64,000 bases of DNA. Source: Hymenobacter sp. YC55 (lineage in GTDB: Bacteria > Bacteroidota > Bacteroidia > Cytophagales > Hymenobacteraceae). The stretch lies in the NCBI RefSeq assembly GCF_029433095.1, contig NZ_JARNTX010000001.1, forward strand, positions 2,790,001 to 2,854,000. Reading direction: 5' to 3'. A program made the translations under genes and the position numbers. Shown here piece after piece: positions 43,300 through 52,632 of this stretch. The notes under the pieces were generated by a model. The model had not been told where the DNA came from and did no database searches. It worked only from the letters and a program-made list of their open reading frames with translations. The first letter of the stretch is position 1; every line of letters begins with the position of its first letter.

Positions 43300-44373
43300 C
43301 TATGGCAGCTTCATTTTGTAGAGCCGAAACGGGTACTGCACTCGGTCCTGGCCGTTGTTCCACTTGGGCGTGCGCTCGATTTGGGCGGCGGTGAGGTAGA
43401 GGTAGCCGTCGGGGCCGAGGCCGAACGAGTCGGGCCAAAGCAGGCGCGGGTCGCGGGCTACGGTTTCGAAACGGCCCTCGGGCGTGACACGGCGCACGGC
43501 GTGGTTGGGCGAATCGGTGAGGTAGACGTTGCCCTTGGCATCGGCTATCATGCCGTGCGAAATGCCGGTTTCGCCTACTTCTTCTACGCGGGCGGCTACC
43601 TCGGTGGGCTTGAGGGCAGCATTGCGCAATGCTTCGGTTTCGATGCGGTAGAGTTTGGTTTGGTTGATGGCGCGGTAGTACAGGTACTTGAAGTCGTGGG
43701 TGAGGGCAATACCGTTGACGTTGCTGCTGAAGGGTTTACCGGCTTTGTCGCGCACTTCCTTGCCGTCGATGCGCAACACGAAGCCCGGCGCCGCAGCCGT
43801 CGATTTGTGGCCCTGGAGTTGAAGGCGGCTCTTACCCGTGCGCAGGTCGAGCACCACCAGCGCGGCCAGTTTGGGGTCGGAAAGGTACGCCACTTGGTTG
43901 CGCGTGTCCACCTGCACGTCGTTGAGGCCGGACCGCTCGCGCGGCAAGTCGTCGAACCGGTAGATGCGCTCTACTTTGTTGGTGGCGAGGTTGATTTTCA
44001 GCAGCTTGATGCCCGCCAACATCGGCGGCTCATCGGCGGGATTGGCCGGGTCGAGCACCCACAGCGCATCGGTCTGGTCCACAAACAGCGCCTGCACATT
44101 CACGAACCGGCTGGTAGCTTGCAGCGAGTCCCACTGGTTCCACTCCGCGTTTGGGTAGGGCTGCCGCTTGCCGTTCACGATTTCTGCTAGGCCATAGTCG
44201 TAGTCGGTCTTGCGCTTTGGAAACGTAACGAAGATGCGCCCCTTTTGCGACACCGCTAACCCGATGGGCTGGTGCCGTCCGAATTCGGCAACCTCGATTA
44301 CCGGCGTTTCTGTGTTTTGCGCGAAGGCAGCGTGGCCGGCCAGAGTCAAAAGCAGCAGGAAGAAGTATTTCAC
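43300..44373 (-). CDS. Secreted MRJP/yellow-family (L-dopachrome tautomerase-related) propeller protein
   Basis: The 357-residue protein has a signal peptide (MKYFFLLLLTLAGHAAFAQ) and the six-bladed propeller pattern of the major royal jelly/yellow family: GLAVSQKGRIFVTFPK, LWVLDPANPADEPPMLAG, a LNDVQVD segment, FSSNVNGIALTHDFKYLYYR, and SHGMIADAKGNVYLTDSPNHAVRRV. Bacterial members are periplasmic with mostly unknown substrates. It is divergent from another secreted propeller gene starting at 44580. Confidence 0.87.
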   Translation of the reverse strand: MKYFFLLLLTLAGHAAFAQNTETPVIEVAEFGRHQPIGLAVSQKGRIFVTFPKRKTDYDYGLAEIVNGKRQPYPNAEWNQWDSLQATSRFVNVQALFVDQTDALWVLDPANPADEPPMLAGIKLLKINLATNKVERIYRFDDLPRERSGLNDVQVDTRNQVAYLSDPKLAALVVLDLRTGKSRLQLQGHKSTAAAPGFVLRIDGKEVRDKAGKPFSSNVNGIALTHDFKYLYYRAINQTKLYRIETEALRNAALKPTEVAARVEEVGETGISHGMIADAKGNVYLTDSPNHAVRRVTPEGRFETVARDPRLLWPDSFGLGPDGYLYLTAAQIERTPKWNNGQDRVQYPFRLYKMKLP

Positions 44374-44579
44374 AGTGAGAAGTAGTCAATGGGTATGGTT
44401 GGCCGGGGTACGGCCCAAAGCTTGCGCTACATTTAGCGCGCAATACAATGCGTGTGCAAGCAGCGTGAAATGCAGACTTGGTGCTTTATCGTACGCTTGA
44501 GGTCCAGCTAGGTTAAGTGCTTGTTCACAACCTTCCCGGCAACGGTTAGTTGGAACAAGCAGCCTCTACCCTACTGCTC

Positions 44580-45599
44580 ATGCGCCTTTCGTTGCTTTTG
44601 CTGCTTTTCTTATCGAGTTTCTATTTTGCTGCGGCCCAAACTCCACCACCCCGGTTTACCACCATAGGCCGCATCATCCGCCAAGCGCCCGGCCTAGACC
44701 AGCTACTGGCGCCTGATGCCCGCATCGAGATTGTAGCGGCCGGGCTCGGCCACACCGAAGGGCCCGTGTGGGTACCCGACAGCAGCATGCTGCTTTTCAC
44801 CGATGCGCCCACCCGCACCGTGTACCGGTGGTCGGCAACGGGTGGGCTAAGTAAGTTTCTGGAGCACACCGGCTATACCGGCCGCATGCCCTACGGCAAA
44901 GAGCCCGGCTCGAACGGCCTCGCCCTCGACGGCCGCGGCAACCTACTCATCTGTGACCACGGCGACCGGCGACTGGCCCTACTGCCCCTGGGCGGCAAAA
45001 GCGGCAAACGCACCCTCACCGACAACTTCGAGGGCAAGCGCTACAACAGCCCCAACGACGTGGTCGTGCATCCTACCAACCGCAGTATCTACTTCACCGA
45101 TCCGCCCTACGGCTTACCCCAGCAAACCCAAGATGTGGCCAACCGCGAGCTACCCGTTTGCGGCGTGTACCGCCTAGCGCCCGACGGCAAAGTGTCGCAG
45201 GAAATCAAGGAACTGGCGTTGCCCAACGGTCTTGCTTTCAGCCCCGACGGGCGCACCCTCTACGTTTCGCAATCCGACTCCTTGCGCCCGCTCATCATGG
45301 CCTACGACGTGCGCGCCAACGGCCAGCTAGGCAAAGGGCGCGTGTTCTTCGACATGAGCAAGCTCGACCGGCCACGGCCCAAAGAAACTCCTGATGGGTT
45401 GAAAACCGACCGCAACGGCAACGTATGGGCGGCCGGCTTCGGTGGAATAGTAGTGGTGTCGGCGCGGGGGCAGCACCTGGGCACCATCGATACGGGTGAG
45501 GTGGTATCTAACTGCGCCTGGGGCGACGACGGCCGCACCCTCTATATTGCCTCCGGCAGCTTTCTATGTCGCGTGCAAACCTTGGTTCAAGGCTTTTGA
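44580..45599 (+). CDS. Secreted SMP-30/gluconolactonase-like protein
   Basis: The 339-residue protein has a signal peptide (MRLSLLLLLFLSSFYFAAAQ). The mature protein is a six-bladed SMP-30/LRE-type propeller: HTEGPVWVPDSSMLLFTD with metal Glu, GSNGLALDGRGNLLICDHGDRR, RYNSPNDVVVHPTNRSIYFTDPPYG with metal Asn/Asp, and LPNGLAFSPDGRTLYVSQSD. It probably hydrolyses a sugar lactone in the periplasm. The ATG at 44580 is chosen for the signal peptide; an upstream TTG (44550) is less likely. No terminator was seen behind it. Confidence 0.92.
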   Translation: MRLSLLLLLFLSSFYFAAAQTPPPRFTTIGRIIRQAPGLDQLLAPDARIEIVAAGLGHTEGPVWVPDSSMLLFTDAPTRTVYRWSATGGLSKFLEHTGYTGRMPYGKEPGSNGLALDGRGNLLICDHGDRRLALLPLGGKSGKRTLTDNFEGKRYNSPNDVVVHPTNRSIYFTDPPYGLPQQTQDVANRELPVCGVYRLAPDGKVSQEIKELALPNGLAFSPDGRTLYVSQSDSLRPLIMAYDVRANGQLGKGRVFFDMSKLDRPRPKETPDGLKTDRNGNVWAAGFGGIVVVSARGQHLGTIDTGEVVSNCAWGDDGRTLYIASGSFLCRVQTLVQGF

Positions 45600-45897
45600 A
45601 ACCTACAACCTTCCGCAAGATGGCTATATAGAGGAGGCATCGAAACAACCTAGACCGTAGAAGGTTCTTCTAGCAAGTCTAGCGGGCGCGTTTCTGAATT
45701 GCTCGTATATGCATTGCCAATGCCGTTGCGTTTAAGCTGAACGCAGCAACCAACACTTCGGCTTAGGCCTCTGATGCCTTCTGCTGGCAGGCTAGACAAC
45801 AACCTTTCTGCCTACAGAGAAGTATTTCGCTGTATCCGATGAGCTTGAGCTTCCCACCAAGCCTTGTTGGTTAGTGCTTAAAGTAGCTCACCTGGTT

Positions 45898-48800
45898 ATG
45901 TCTATTGTGTCATCGTCACCGGATTATCAGCTCATATTTCGCTCCTTACCCGGCAACTATTTGCTGTTGAACCCCGATGGTACAATAGTGGAATGTTCGG
46001 CTGGCTTCGCTTCGGTAGCTAGGCGCCCACCCGAAAGCTTGGTCGGCGGCAGTATTGCCGCCGTCTGGTCGCACGCGCCCGAGTTGGTGGTGCGCCTAAC
46101 TGACCTGTTGGAGCAAGCCCGCCGTACCAGCCAACCCCAAACTCTCTCGCTTTCCACCGAAGCCTCCCCCATTGTCCGCTCCCCGCGCTTCACGTGCAGC
46201 CCGTTGGTTGATGCGCAAGGCCAGTTGCTTCACTTTTTGCTTTCTCTAGAGCCTGAAATAGCGCCCTTAACTCCGCCCGTTGCGCCCATCGACAGTGCTT
46301 CCTCCCTGTTGGGATTGCAGCAGCAACTCGATTCCACCAACCTGACGCTGCAACAAGCTCTGACTAATGTAGACGTACAGCGTGACCGTCTTCATACCTT
46401 GTTTATGCAGGCACCGGCCGCCGTAGCCAGTTTGGTAGGCCCCGAGCACGTGTTGGAATTAGTTAATCCCCGCTTTCAGCAGCTGGTAGGAACTCGGCCT
46501 TTGCTCGGCAAAACCTTCCGAGAAGGAATCCCCGAGTTGCAGGGCCAATTGTTTTTCGACCAGCTCGATATGGTTTACAAAACCGGCGAAACCTTCTATG
46601 GGCGGGAACAGCAAGCCTACATTGACCGGAACAATACCGGGCGCCTTTCTCCCTACTACTTCGATTTTATTTATCAGGCCATTCGCAACGCAGCGGGCCA
46701 GGTGGAAGGCGTACTCGTGTTTGCCTACGAGATTACCGAGCAGGTACTGGCGCGCGAGCAGCTAAAGCAAAGTGAGCTGGAATTGCAAAGCGCCAACGAA
46801 GAACTTGCCACCACCAACGAGGAGCTAGCTACCACCAACGAAGAGCTGTACGCTTCTAATGAAGAGTACCTGGCTAGCAACGCCGAGCTTTCCAGCACCC
46901 AGCAGGAACTGCGCATTCTCAACCAGGAACTGGAGCTGCGGGTAAGACAACGAACCCAGGAGTTGGAAGTGGCGCAGAGGGAAGCTGAGCGTCAACGGGC
47001 GCGGCTGGAACGCTTTTTTATGCAGGCACCGGCCGCCATCTGCGTTCTGGAAGGTCCCAACTTTGTGTTCGACTTAGTTAATCCGATTTACCAGCAGCTG
47101 TTCCCGCACCGCCGGTTGCTGGGCCGGCCTCTGGAAGAGGCCCTACCGGAATTGGCCGATCATACGGCCATGCACACGCTGCGTCAAGTCTACAAAACCG
47201 GCGTAACCCACGAAGAAAAAGAGCTGCCCTTTACAGTACAGTCCAAGAATGACGGTCCGCCGAAAACGGTCTATTTCAATTATATCCAGCAGGCCCGCTT
47301 CAACGTCAGTGGTGCCATTGACGGCATCTTGGTATTTGCCTACGAAGTGACTGCCCAGGTGCAAGCCCGGCAGCAAGAAGCGCAAAGCATGCGCGCCCTC
47401 GAAACTCTAACCAATGCCATTCCGCACTTGGTATGGGCTAGTACCCCAACTGGCGAAACCGAATACTTCAACCAGCAATGGTACACCTACACGGGTAGCA
47501 CACTCGAACAAGCGCAAGGCATAGGGTGGCAGCAGTACATTCACCCCGACGACCTACCGGCTGTGCAGGAGCAGTGGGCGTTTGCCCTGGAAACCGGCAA
47601 GCCGTACCAGATAGAAGCCCGATTGCGCAGCGCGGCGGGTACCCACCGCTGGTTTTTGATACGCGCCACCCCGGCGCGCAACGAGCAGGGCATCATCACC
47701 AAGTGGTACGGAGCCGACACCGACATTCACGACCAGAAGCGCTTGGAACAGGCACTGCTGGAAAGTGAACAGTATTTCCGCGTGATGGCCGACCGGGTAC
47801 CGGTGGTTATCTGGATAACCCGCGCCGATGGCCGTTGCACCTACCTCAACCAGCAGTGGTACGAATACACCGGCCAAACCGAGGCACAGGCACTCGACTT
47901 TGGCTGGCTCGATGTGGTTCATCCCGAAGAAGTTGCGCAGGCCCGTACGGTATTTTGGGATGCCAATACGCGCCAGGTGCCGTTTAATTTTGTGTATCGC
48001 CTCAAATGCAAGGATGGCTCCTACCGTTGGTTTGCCGACATGGGCCAACCAAAATTCAATTCCGCGGGCGAGTACGAAGGTTTTGTAGGTACGGTAGTCG
48101 ATATTCATGAGCGCAAAATGGCCGAACAGGCCCTGCGGCTTGCCAGCCAAAAGCTGGCTACCACCAACAAGGAGCTGCGCACCGCCAACCGGCAAAGCGA
48201 ACAAGCCAACGCCGAGCTGGCCCTCACCAACGAGCAGCTCACGCGCATCAACCAAGACCTCGACAACTTCGTCTACACTGCCTCGCACGACCTGCGGCAG
48301 CCCGTCAACAACCTGGCGGGTGTGTTCGAGGAGCTAAAGCGCACGGCTACGTTTCACGACCCCGAGGCCGAGCAACTGGTGGAAATGTTTGAAGGGGCCC
48401 TCAACCAGATTCACAGCACCATCCAGGGGTTGGCGGAAGTCGTGCACGTAGAGCGCCGCAACGATGATACCCCGCTCGAGCCAGTGGCCCTGCTCCCGCT
48501 CACCAACGGCGTAATCCAGAGCATGCAAAGCCAGGTAGACGCGGCCCAAGCCGAATTTATCTTGGATTTTGAAGCTGTGCCCTCCATACGGTTTGCGCAG
48601 TTGAACTTGCAAAGCATCCTTTACAACTTACTCAGCAACGCCCTCAAGTACGCCCACCCCGACCGCAAGCCAGTAGTCCGCGTCAGCAGTGAATTGGCGG
48701 CAGATGGTACGCCTGTGCTGCTTGTGCAAGACAACGGCCTCGGGCTTGATATGTCGCGCTACGGCGAAGATTTATTTAAGATGTTCCGCCGCTTCCACGA

Positions 48801-48933
48801 CCACGTGGCCGGTTCCGGCATGGGCCTCTACCTCGTCAACCGGATTGTGCAGCAAGCCGGCGGCCACATCGAAGTCGATAGCACCGTGGGCGTCGGCACT
48901 ACTTTCCAGCTGTATCTGAAAGTACCAGAGTAG
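45898..48933 (+). CDS. Multi-PAS sensor histidine kinase (1011 aa)
   Basis: This large soluble kinase has an N-terminal PAS (about 10-110), a second PAS-type domain (165-285), a coiled coil with the repeat ELATTNEEL (290-365), a third PAS (375-490), two PAS_3 domains with PAC motifs (500-615 and 625-740; YFNQQWYTYTG, YLNQQWYEYTG), a second coiled coil, HisKA with His797 in TASHDLRQP, and HATPase (N box SNALKYAHPDRKP, QDNGLGLDM, GSGMGLYLV). The kinase core is a close relative of the one at 18861-20069. No transmembrane helix, no receiver domain and no adjacent response regulator were seen. The ATG at 45898 is preferred to a GTG at 45874. Confidence 0.93.
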   Translation: MSIVSSSPDYQLIFRSLPGNYLLLNPDGTIVECSAGFASVARRPPESLVGGSIAAVWSHAPELVVRLTDLLEQARRTSQPQTLSLSTEASPIVRSPRFTCSPLVDAQGQLLHFLLSLEPEIAPLTPPVAPIDSASSLLGLQQQLDSTNLTLQQALTNVDVQRDRLHTLFMQAPAAVASLVGPEHVLELVNPRFQQLVGTRPLLGKTFREGIPELQGQLFFDQLDMVYKTGETFYGREQQAYIDRNNTGRLSPYYFDFIYQAIRNAAGQVEGVLVFAYEITEQVLAREQLKQSELELQSANEELATTNEELATTNEELYASNEEYLASNAELSSTQQELRILNQELELRVRQRTQELEVAQREAERQRARLERFFMQAPAAICVLEGPNFVFDLVNPIYQQLFPHRRLLGRPLEEALPELADHTAMHTLRQVYKTGVTHEEKELPFTVQSKNDGPPKTVYFNYIQQARFNVSGAIDGILVFAYEVTAQVQARQQEAQSMRALETLTNAIPHLVWASTPTGETEYFNQQWYTYTGSTLEQAQGIGWQQYIHPDDLPAVQEQWAFALETGKPYQIEARLRSAAGTHRWFLIRATPARNEQGIITKWYGADTDIHDQKRLEQALLESEQYFRVMADRVPVVIWITRADGRCTYLNQQWYEYTGQTEAQALDFGWLDVVHPEEVAQARTVFWDANTRQVPFNFVYRLKCKDGSYRWFADMGQPKFNSAGEYEGFVGTVVDIHERKMAEQALRLASQKLATTNKELRTANRQSEQANAELALTNEQLTRINQDLDNFVYTASHDLRQPVNNLAGVFEELKRTATFHDPEAEQLVEMFEGALNQIHSTIQGLAEVVHVERRNDDTPLEPVALLPLTNGVIQSMQSQVDAAQAEFILDFEAVPSIRFAQLNLQSILYNLLSNALKYAHPDRKPVVRVSSELAADGTPVLLVQDNGLGLDMSRYGEDLFKMFRRFHDHVAGSGMGLYLVNRIVQQAGGHIEVDSTVGVGTTFQLYLKVPE

Positions 48934-49354
48934 CCCAGCAACACAAAAACGAGCACCGCATATTTGCTTCGGTAGTGGATTGGTTTGCTGCGTACTGCTC
49001 GCCGCATCAGCACGCAATACAGTTTTTTATTCCTACCCCGACGGCTTTTGATGGCAACTAGCGGAAAGGCAAAAACTTCTGTTTTACGGGGTTAGGCGGC
49101 CTATGTTAAGCCCGAATTTTTTATTTCACCTCGAAACAGTAGTTAGCACTCACTCATCATGGAATAATTTAAATTATTTACTGACGAGTTTCAGCAAACA
49201 AAAAAGGACTTTACAGCATCTCAGTGTCTATTTTAAGCTCAAGGATAAGCGTTTGACTATACTTGTTTAGTCCAGTAGTTATTTTTTAGCTAACAAAAAT
49301 TACATATAAAATACTTGAAACTCACCATTTGGGTCGGCGTATAGTCTCATCCAA
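48934..49354. promoter_or_regulatory. AT-rich gap upstream of YsnF-type stress genes
   Basis: This 421-base AT-rich region contains a perfect 16-bp palindrome AATAATTTAAATTATT at 49163-49178. It is the likely control region of the two downstream stress genes. No coding sequence or exact TAnnTTTG box was found. Confidence 0.45.
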
Positions 49355-49831
49355 ATGGATACCTCAACCAACCCTTTATCCGCCGACGCTTCTGATCGGC
49401 TACCTGACACTCCTCTGACCACTCCGTTAGTGGTTCCGGTTATAGAGGAGCATGCTGTAGTTCACCGCGAAGTGGTGGAAAGCGGGCGGGTGCGCTTGTC
49501 TAAAACCGTGCAAGAGCACGAGGAAGCCATCGACCTTGCTTTGCAACACGAAGAAGTGAATGTAGAGCGTGTGCCCCTCAACCAGTACGTAGCTGATGAG
49601 GCTGCTGCTCCTGCCGTCCGCTACGAAGGCGACACCTTGGTAATTCCGGTGGTGCGCGAAGTCGTAGTAAAGCGTCTGCTACTTGTAGAGGAGCTGCGCG
49701 TAACCAAGCACCGAGTGGAAACCCACGAAACGCAAAACGTTACGCTTCGGAGCGAGCAAGTCCATGTGGAGCGTATAGCTCCCGATAATACAACGTCTTC
49801 CCTTCCCAATTCCCCTAACCAAACCCTTTAA
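49355..49831 (+). CDS. YsnF/AvaK (DUF2382) domain protein
   Basis: The 158-residue protein is composed almost entirely of the DUF2382 pattern: VVPVIEEHAVVHREVVESGR, VRLSKTVQEHEE, EEVNVERVPLN, then VIPVVREVVVKRLLLVEELRV and LRSEQVHVERI. The domain is a charged beta/coil repeat found in stress proteins such as Bacillus YsnF; the biochemical role is unknown. It precedes a second DUF2382 gene by 23 bases, clearly as one operon. Probably cytoplasmic and stress-induced, by family. Confidence 0.87.
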   Translation: MDTSTNPLSADASDRLPDTPLTTPLVVPVIEEHAVVHREVVESGRVRLSKTVQEHEEAIDLALQHEEVNVERVPLNQYVADEAAAPAVRYEGDTLVIPVVREVVVKRLLLVEELRVTKHRVETHETQNVTLRSEQVHVERIAPDNTTSSLPNSPNQTL

Positions 49832-49854
49832 TTGTTCACTAATCTTCCAAAGCA

Positions 49855-50748
49855 ATGAGCCAGACAGTAGTAGGAATTTTCGACACAGCTGCCGAAGCGC
49901 AGAACGCCGCCCAGCAACTTCAAGCCGCTGGTTTCAGCCTCGATAGTGTAGACGTATCTAACCGCGGCTCGCAATCCGCTTCAAGCTCCGATTCAAGCAA
50001 CTATACCAACACGAGCGGCACCGCTACGGAAGGTGTTGCTGACGCAGCAGGCCGCACCGGCGATGGTATCAGCAACTTCTTCAGCAACCTGTTCGGTGGC
50101 GACGAGTACGACGATACGCACCGCTATTCGCACGTAGCTCGCTCGGCGGGTTCTATTGTAACCGTGCATGCTCATTCCGCTGAAAACGCACAACGCGCCG
50201 CCGAAATCTTGGACGCTGCTGGTGCTATCAACGTAGACGAGCGCGCTTCCCAGTCAGGCTACCAGTCTACGGGCGGTCAGGCTTACACCGGTGCTACTAC
50301 CGCTGACACCGGCGACACAATGTCGGCCAAGGTTATCGAAGAAAACCTGCAGGTAGGCAAGCGGGTAGAGCAAACGGGCGGTGCTCGTCTGCGCAGCCGC
50401 ATCGTGGAGCGTCCAGTAGAAGCCAGCGTACGTTTGCGCGAAGAGCACGTAACGGTACAGCGCAACCCAGTGAACCGTCCGGCTACAGAAGCCGACTTCA
50501 ACACCTTCCGGGAAGGCGATATTGAAGTAACGGAAAGCGCTGAGCGCGCTGTAGTGGGCAAAGAAGCCCGCGTGGTAGAAGAAGTAACCCTCGGCAAAGA
50601 AGTAACCGAGCGTGAAGAAACCATCCACGACACCGTACGCAAAACTGAAGTAGACGTAGAGCGCATCGAAGGCACTACGGGTACGACCGGCACTACCGGC
50701 ACCACCGGTACTGCTTACGACGCTGACGATTTGAACACTCGCCGCTAA
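49855..50748 (+). CDS. Stress protein with GsiB/17M-like N-domain and YsnF (DUF2382) C-domain
   Basis: The 297-residue protein starts with a general-stress-17M-like fold (TVVGIFDTAAEAQNAAQQLQAAGF, residues 4-27, and GSIVTVHAHSAENAQRAAEILDAAGAINV, about 98-126), linked by a Ser/Asn/Thr-rich stretch. A DUF2382 domain follows (KVIEENLQVGKRVEQTGGAR, LREEHVTVQRNPVNR, EVTLGKEVTEREETIHDTVRKTEVDVERI). The tail is a perfect four-fold GTT tripeptide repeat (near 50677-50712), then DADDLNTRR. This is the second gene of the stress operon, closed by a bidirectional terminator at 50770-50799. Confidence 0.87.
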   Translation: MSQTVVGIFDTAAEAQNAAQQLQAAGFSLDSVDVSNRGSQSASSSDSSNYTNTSGTATEGVADAAGRTGDGISNFFSNLFGGDEYDDTHRYSHVARSAGSIVTVHAHSAENAQRAAEILDAAGAINVDERASQSGYQSTGGQAYTGATTADTGDTMSAKVIEENLQVGKRVEQTGGARLRSRIVERPVEASVRLREEHVTVQRNPVNRPATEADFNTFREGDIEVTESAERAVVGKEARVVEEVTLGKEVTEREETIHDTVRKTEVDVERIEGTTGTTGTTGTTGTAYDADDLNTRR

Positions 50749-50769
50749 TCCAGCGAGCCTATAAAACGC

Positions 50770-50799
50770 AAAAAGGTGACCCATATGGGTCACCTTTTT
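50770..50799. terminator. Bidirectional intrinsic terminator
   Basis: A perfect palindrome centred on ATAT with the stem AAAAAGGTGACCC / GGGTCACCTTTTT. It lies 21 bases after the plus-strand stop at 50748 and 27 bases from the minus-strand stop at 50827. It has A/T tracts on both sides, so it serves both convergent operons. Confidence 0.95.
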
Positions 50800-50826
50800 T
50801 GTTGTGTCCTTACTCTACGCTACGTC

Positions 50827-52017
50827 TTACACCACAGCAAGCCGGCTGATGGGCTGGTAGCGCGTAAACTCTATTCCGGGAGCTAGGTATCCGGCACGAA
50901 TAGGCTCCTCGCGCAACAAATCGGTGCTTAGGTACTTCTTGTTGCTGTCGCAAAGCAGCGTAACCACAGTGGCATCCGGGCCAAGCTCCGCGGCCAGTCG
51001 GATAGCGCCTATGACGTTGGCCCCCGACGATATGCCGACCGCTAAGCCGAGTTGCGTGGCTAACTTTTGCGCCATCAGAATAGCGTCGCCATCGTTGGCT
51101 TGCACCACGGCATCTAGCTTGTCGAGGTGCACCAGGGCCGGAATAAATTCGTCGGAAATGCCCTGAATGCGGTGCGAGCCTACTTTATAGCCGGTAGTAA
51201 GCGTTGGCGACTCGGCCGGCTCTAAGGGATGAATGCGCACCTTCGCGTCCTTGCCCCGCAAATAGCTACCCACTCCCATTACGGTGCCGCCCGTGCCCAC
51301 GCCCGCCACAAAAGCGTCGGGGGTGCGACCCAAGCCGCTTAGCTGCTGCCATATCTCGACGCCCGTGGTGCGGGCGTGCGCTTGGGCGTTGAGCTTGTTC
51401 TCGAATTGCCGGGGCAGAAACACGTCGGAGCGCGAAGCCGCTATTTCCTCGGCCAGTTGAATGCTGCCCAGAAAACCACCTTGAGCTTTGCTAATCAAGG
51501 TTATTTCGGCACCCAAGCTCCGGATGATGTTGACCCGCTCGGCGCTCAGCCAGTCGGGCATCAGGATGCGGACCGGGTGGCCCAGCGCCCGCCCGATGGC
51601 GGCAAACGCAATGCCCGTGTTGCCGCTAGTAGCTTCCACAATGGTGTCGCCGGGCTTAATGTCGCCGCTTTTGTAGGCTTCCTGCAAGATGTGCAGGGCC
51701 ATCCGATCCTTGAGGCTACCCGTCAGGTTGTAGTGCTCGCACTTTACGTAGATGCGGCCGGGCTGGCCCTGGTAGTGGTAGTGCAGTTCCAGCATGGGCG
51801 TGTTGCCCACCAAATGCCACAAGTGGTTGAACTTCTCGGCTAACTCAGGAGACAGACAACAGGCAGTGGCCGGATGCTCCAGCTCTTCTGCCCGAACGGC
51901 CTTGGGGCTAGCAATGAACTCGGTTCCGCCCTTGGATGACCATCGGGCGGAGGTGGCGCGCACGCCGGTGAGAAAAGAAACGGGTACAGCTTGAGGGGCG
52001 CAGGTAGCAACGGACAT
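50827..52017 (-). CDS. PLP-dependent cysteine synthase family protein, SAM-riboswitch controlled
   Basis: The 396-residue type II PLP enzyme contains the substrate-loop motif [12 protein letters not shown]-Lys segment [12 protein letters not shown], the [10 protein letters not shown] loop, the phosphate-binding [12 protein letters not shown] and a late [11 protein letters not shown]. It belongs to the cysteine synthase/cystathionine beta-synthase family and should join a sulphide or thiol to O-acetylserine or a related acceptor. About 70 extra N-terminal residues (Ala/Ser/Cys-rich) precede the catalytic domain, which is unusual. The ATG at 52017 is chosen; a 21-residue upstream extension would run into the leader. 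A SAM-I riboswitch and terminator precede it, tying the gene to methionine/SAM status. Confidence 0.9.
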   Translation of the reverse strand: MSVATCAPQAVPVSFLTGVRATSARWSSKGGTEFIASPKAVRAEELEHPATACCLSPELAEKFNHLWHLVGNTPMLELHYHYQGQPGRIYVKCEHYNLTGSLKDRMALHILQEAYKSGDIKPGDTIVEATSGNTGIAFAAIGRALGHPVRILMPDWLSAERVNIIRSLGAEITLISKAQGGFLGSIQLAEEIAASRSDVFLPRQFENKLNAQAHARTTGVEIWQQLSGLGRTPDAFVAGVGTGGTVMGVGSYLRGKDAKVRIHPLEPAESPTLTTGYKVGSHRIQGISDEFIPALVHLDKLDAVVQANDGDAILMAQKLATQLGLAVGISSGANVIGAIRLAAELGPDATVVTLLCDSNKKYLSTDLLREEPIRAGYLAPGIEFTRYQPISRLAVV

Positions 52018-52101
52018 ATCGGCAAGAATTAAGGTGGTTGACAACTTAAAACGCCTCTTTTCCTGCAAGCACTCGATCAAGAAAGCTTATCGAAAGAGCA
52101 T

Positions 52102-52132
52102 AAAAAAAGCCCTCCCGACAAGTCAGAAGAGC
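52102..52132 (-). terminator. Riboswitch expression-platform terminator
   Basis: On the minus strand a stem of 7 pairs (52126-52132 with 52110-52116 region) is followed directly by seven U (52102-52108). It lies between the riboswitch aptamer and the ATG at 52017. This is the expected OFF switch when SAM is bound. Confidence 0.82.
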
Positions 52133-52159
52133 AGCGCCGTTTCGATGAGCATCTTTCAA

Positions 52160-52270
52160 CTTATCTTCTCCCAAACCGGCCGCAGCCGTCTTGGAACAGG
52201 ATTTAGCACCTGGTATCACTACTGGTTGCTAAGGCATCATAGGGCCTGTCCCTCCGCCTTTCTTGATAAG
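52160..52270 (-). ncRNA. SAM-I (S-box) riboswitch
   Basis: Read on the minus strand from 52270, the sequence shows the whole S-box consensus in order. P1 5' strand CTTATC is followed by AAGAAAGGCGGAGGGA, GGCCCTATGATGCC, TTAGCAACC, then after a P3 loop the GGTGCTAAATCC element, a P4 stem (CCAA...TTGG) and the P1 3' strand GATAAG ending at 52160. Conserved aptamer nucleotides are present. It lies 143 bases upstream of the cysteine synthase ATG with a terminator between. SAM binding should turn the gene off by early termination. A small stem GCGTGCC/GGCACGC lies upstream at 52286-52308. Confidence 0.95.
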
Positions 52271-52401
52271 TGCTCCGGTGAAGGAGCGTGCCGTAAATAT
52301 AGGCACGCAATGTTACTGCGCAAGAAACCGTTGTAAAAAAGCCATACTTATATACACGTCCCTCGCTAGGCTGTGTGCTTATTAATCCTAGCCGAAAAAC
52401 C

Positions 52402-52552
52402 GTCATGCATAGGCGCAGCCAAAGCATCTCGCGTGCTGATGTTGCTAAAGTAACTGTCATGCTGAGCGGAGTCGAAGCATCTTGCTCGAATCGTTGCACT
52501 TCTAAGAAGGTTTACCATACTAGCGAGATGCTTCGACTCCGCTCAGCATGAC
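52402..52552. repeat. Dispersed inverted-repeat cluster 7
   Basis: A degenerate forward unit at 52402, a forward unit at 52456 and a reverse unit ending at 52552. The 52456-52552 pair is a complete fold-back element with the conserved loop. It lies 80 bases past the GH2 gene stop. The rest of the gap carries the riboswitch. Confidence 0.9.
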
Positions 52553-52632
52553 GGTTTAGAGCCTTCTACTTACGCTAGCAGGCAAGGCTGTGGTCTTACG
52601 AAGCCCTGCGAGCAAGTCGTAGGACTACAGTA

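Noticed and set aside
47554-48288. 244-codon minus-strand frame opposite the multi-PAS kinase
   Set aside because: It is antisense to PAS_3/PAC and HisKA motifs that are clearly coding.
52286-52308. Small GCGTGCC/GGCACGC hairpin as a second riboswitch or terminator
   Set aside because: It is only a 7-bp stem without a T tract on the minus strand; noted as an upstream flank of the SAM-I aptamer.
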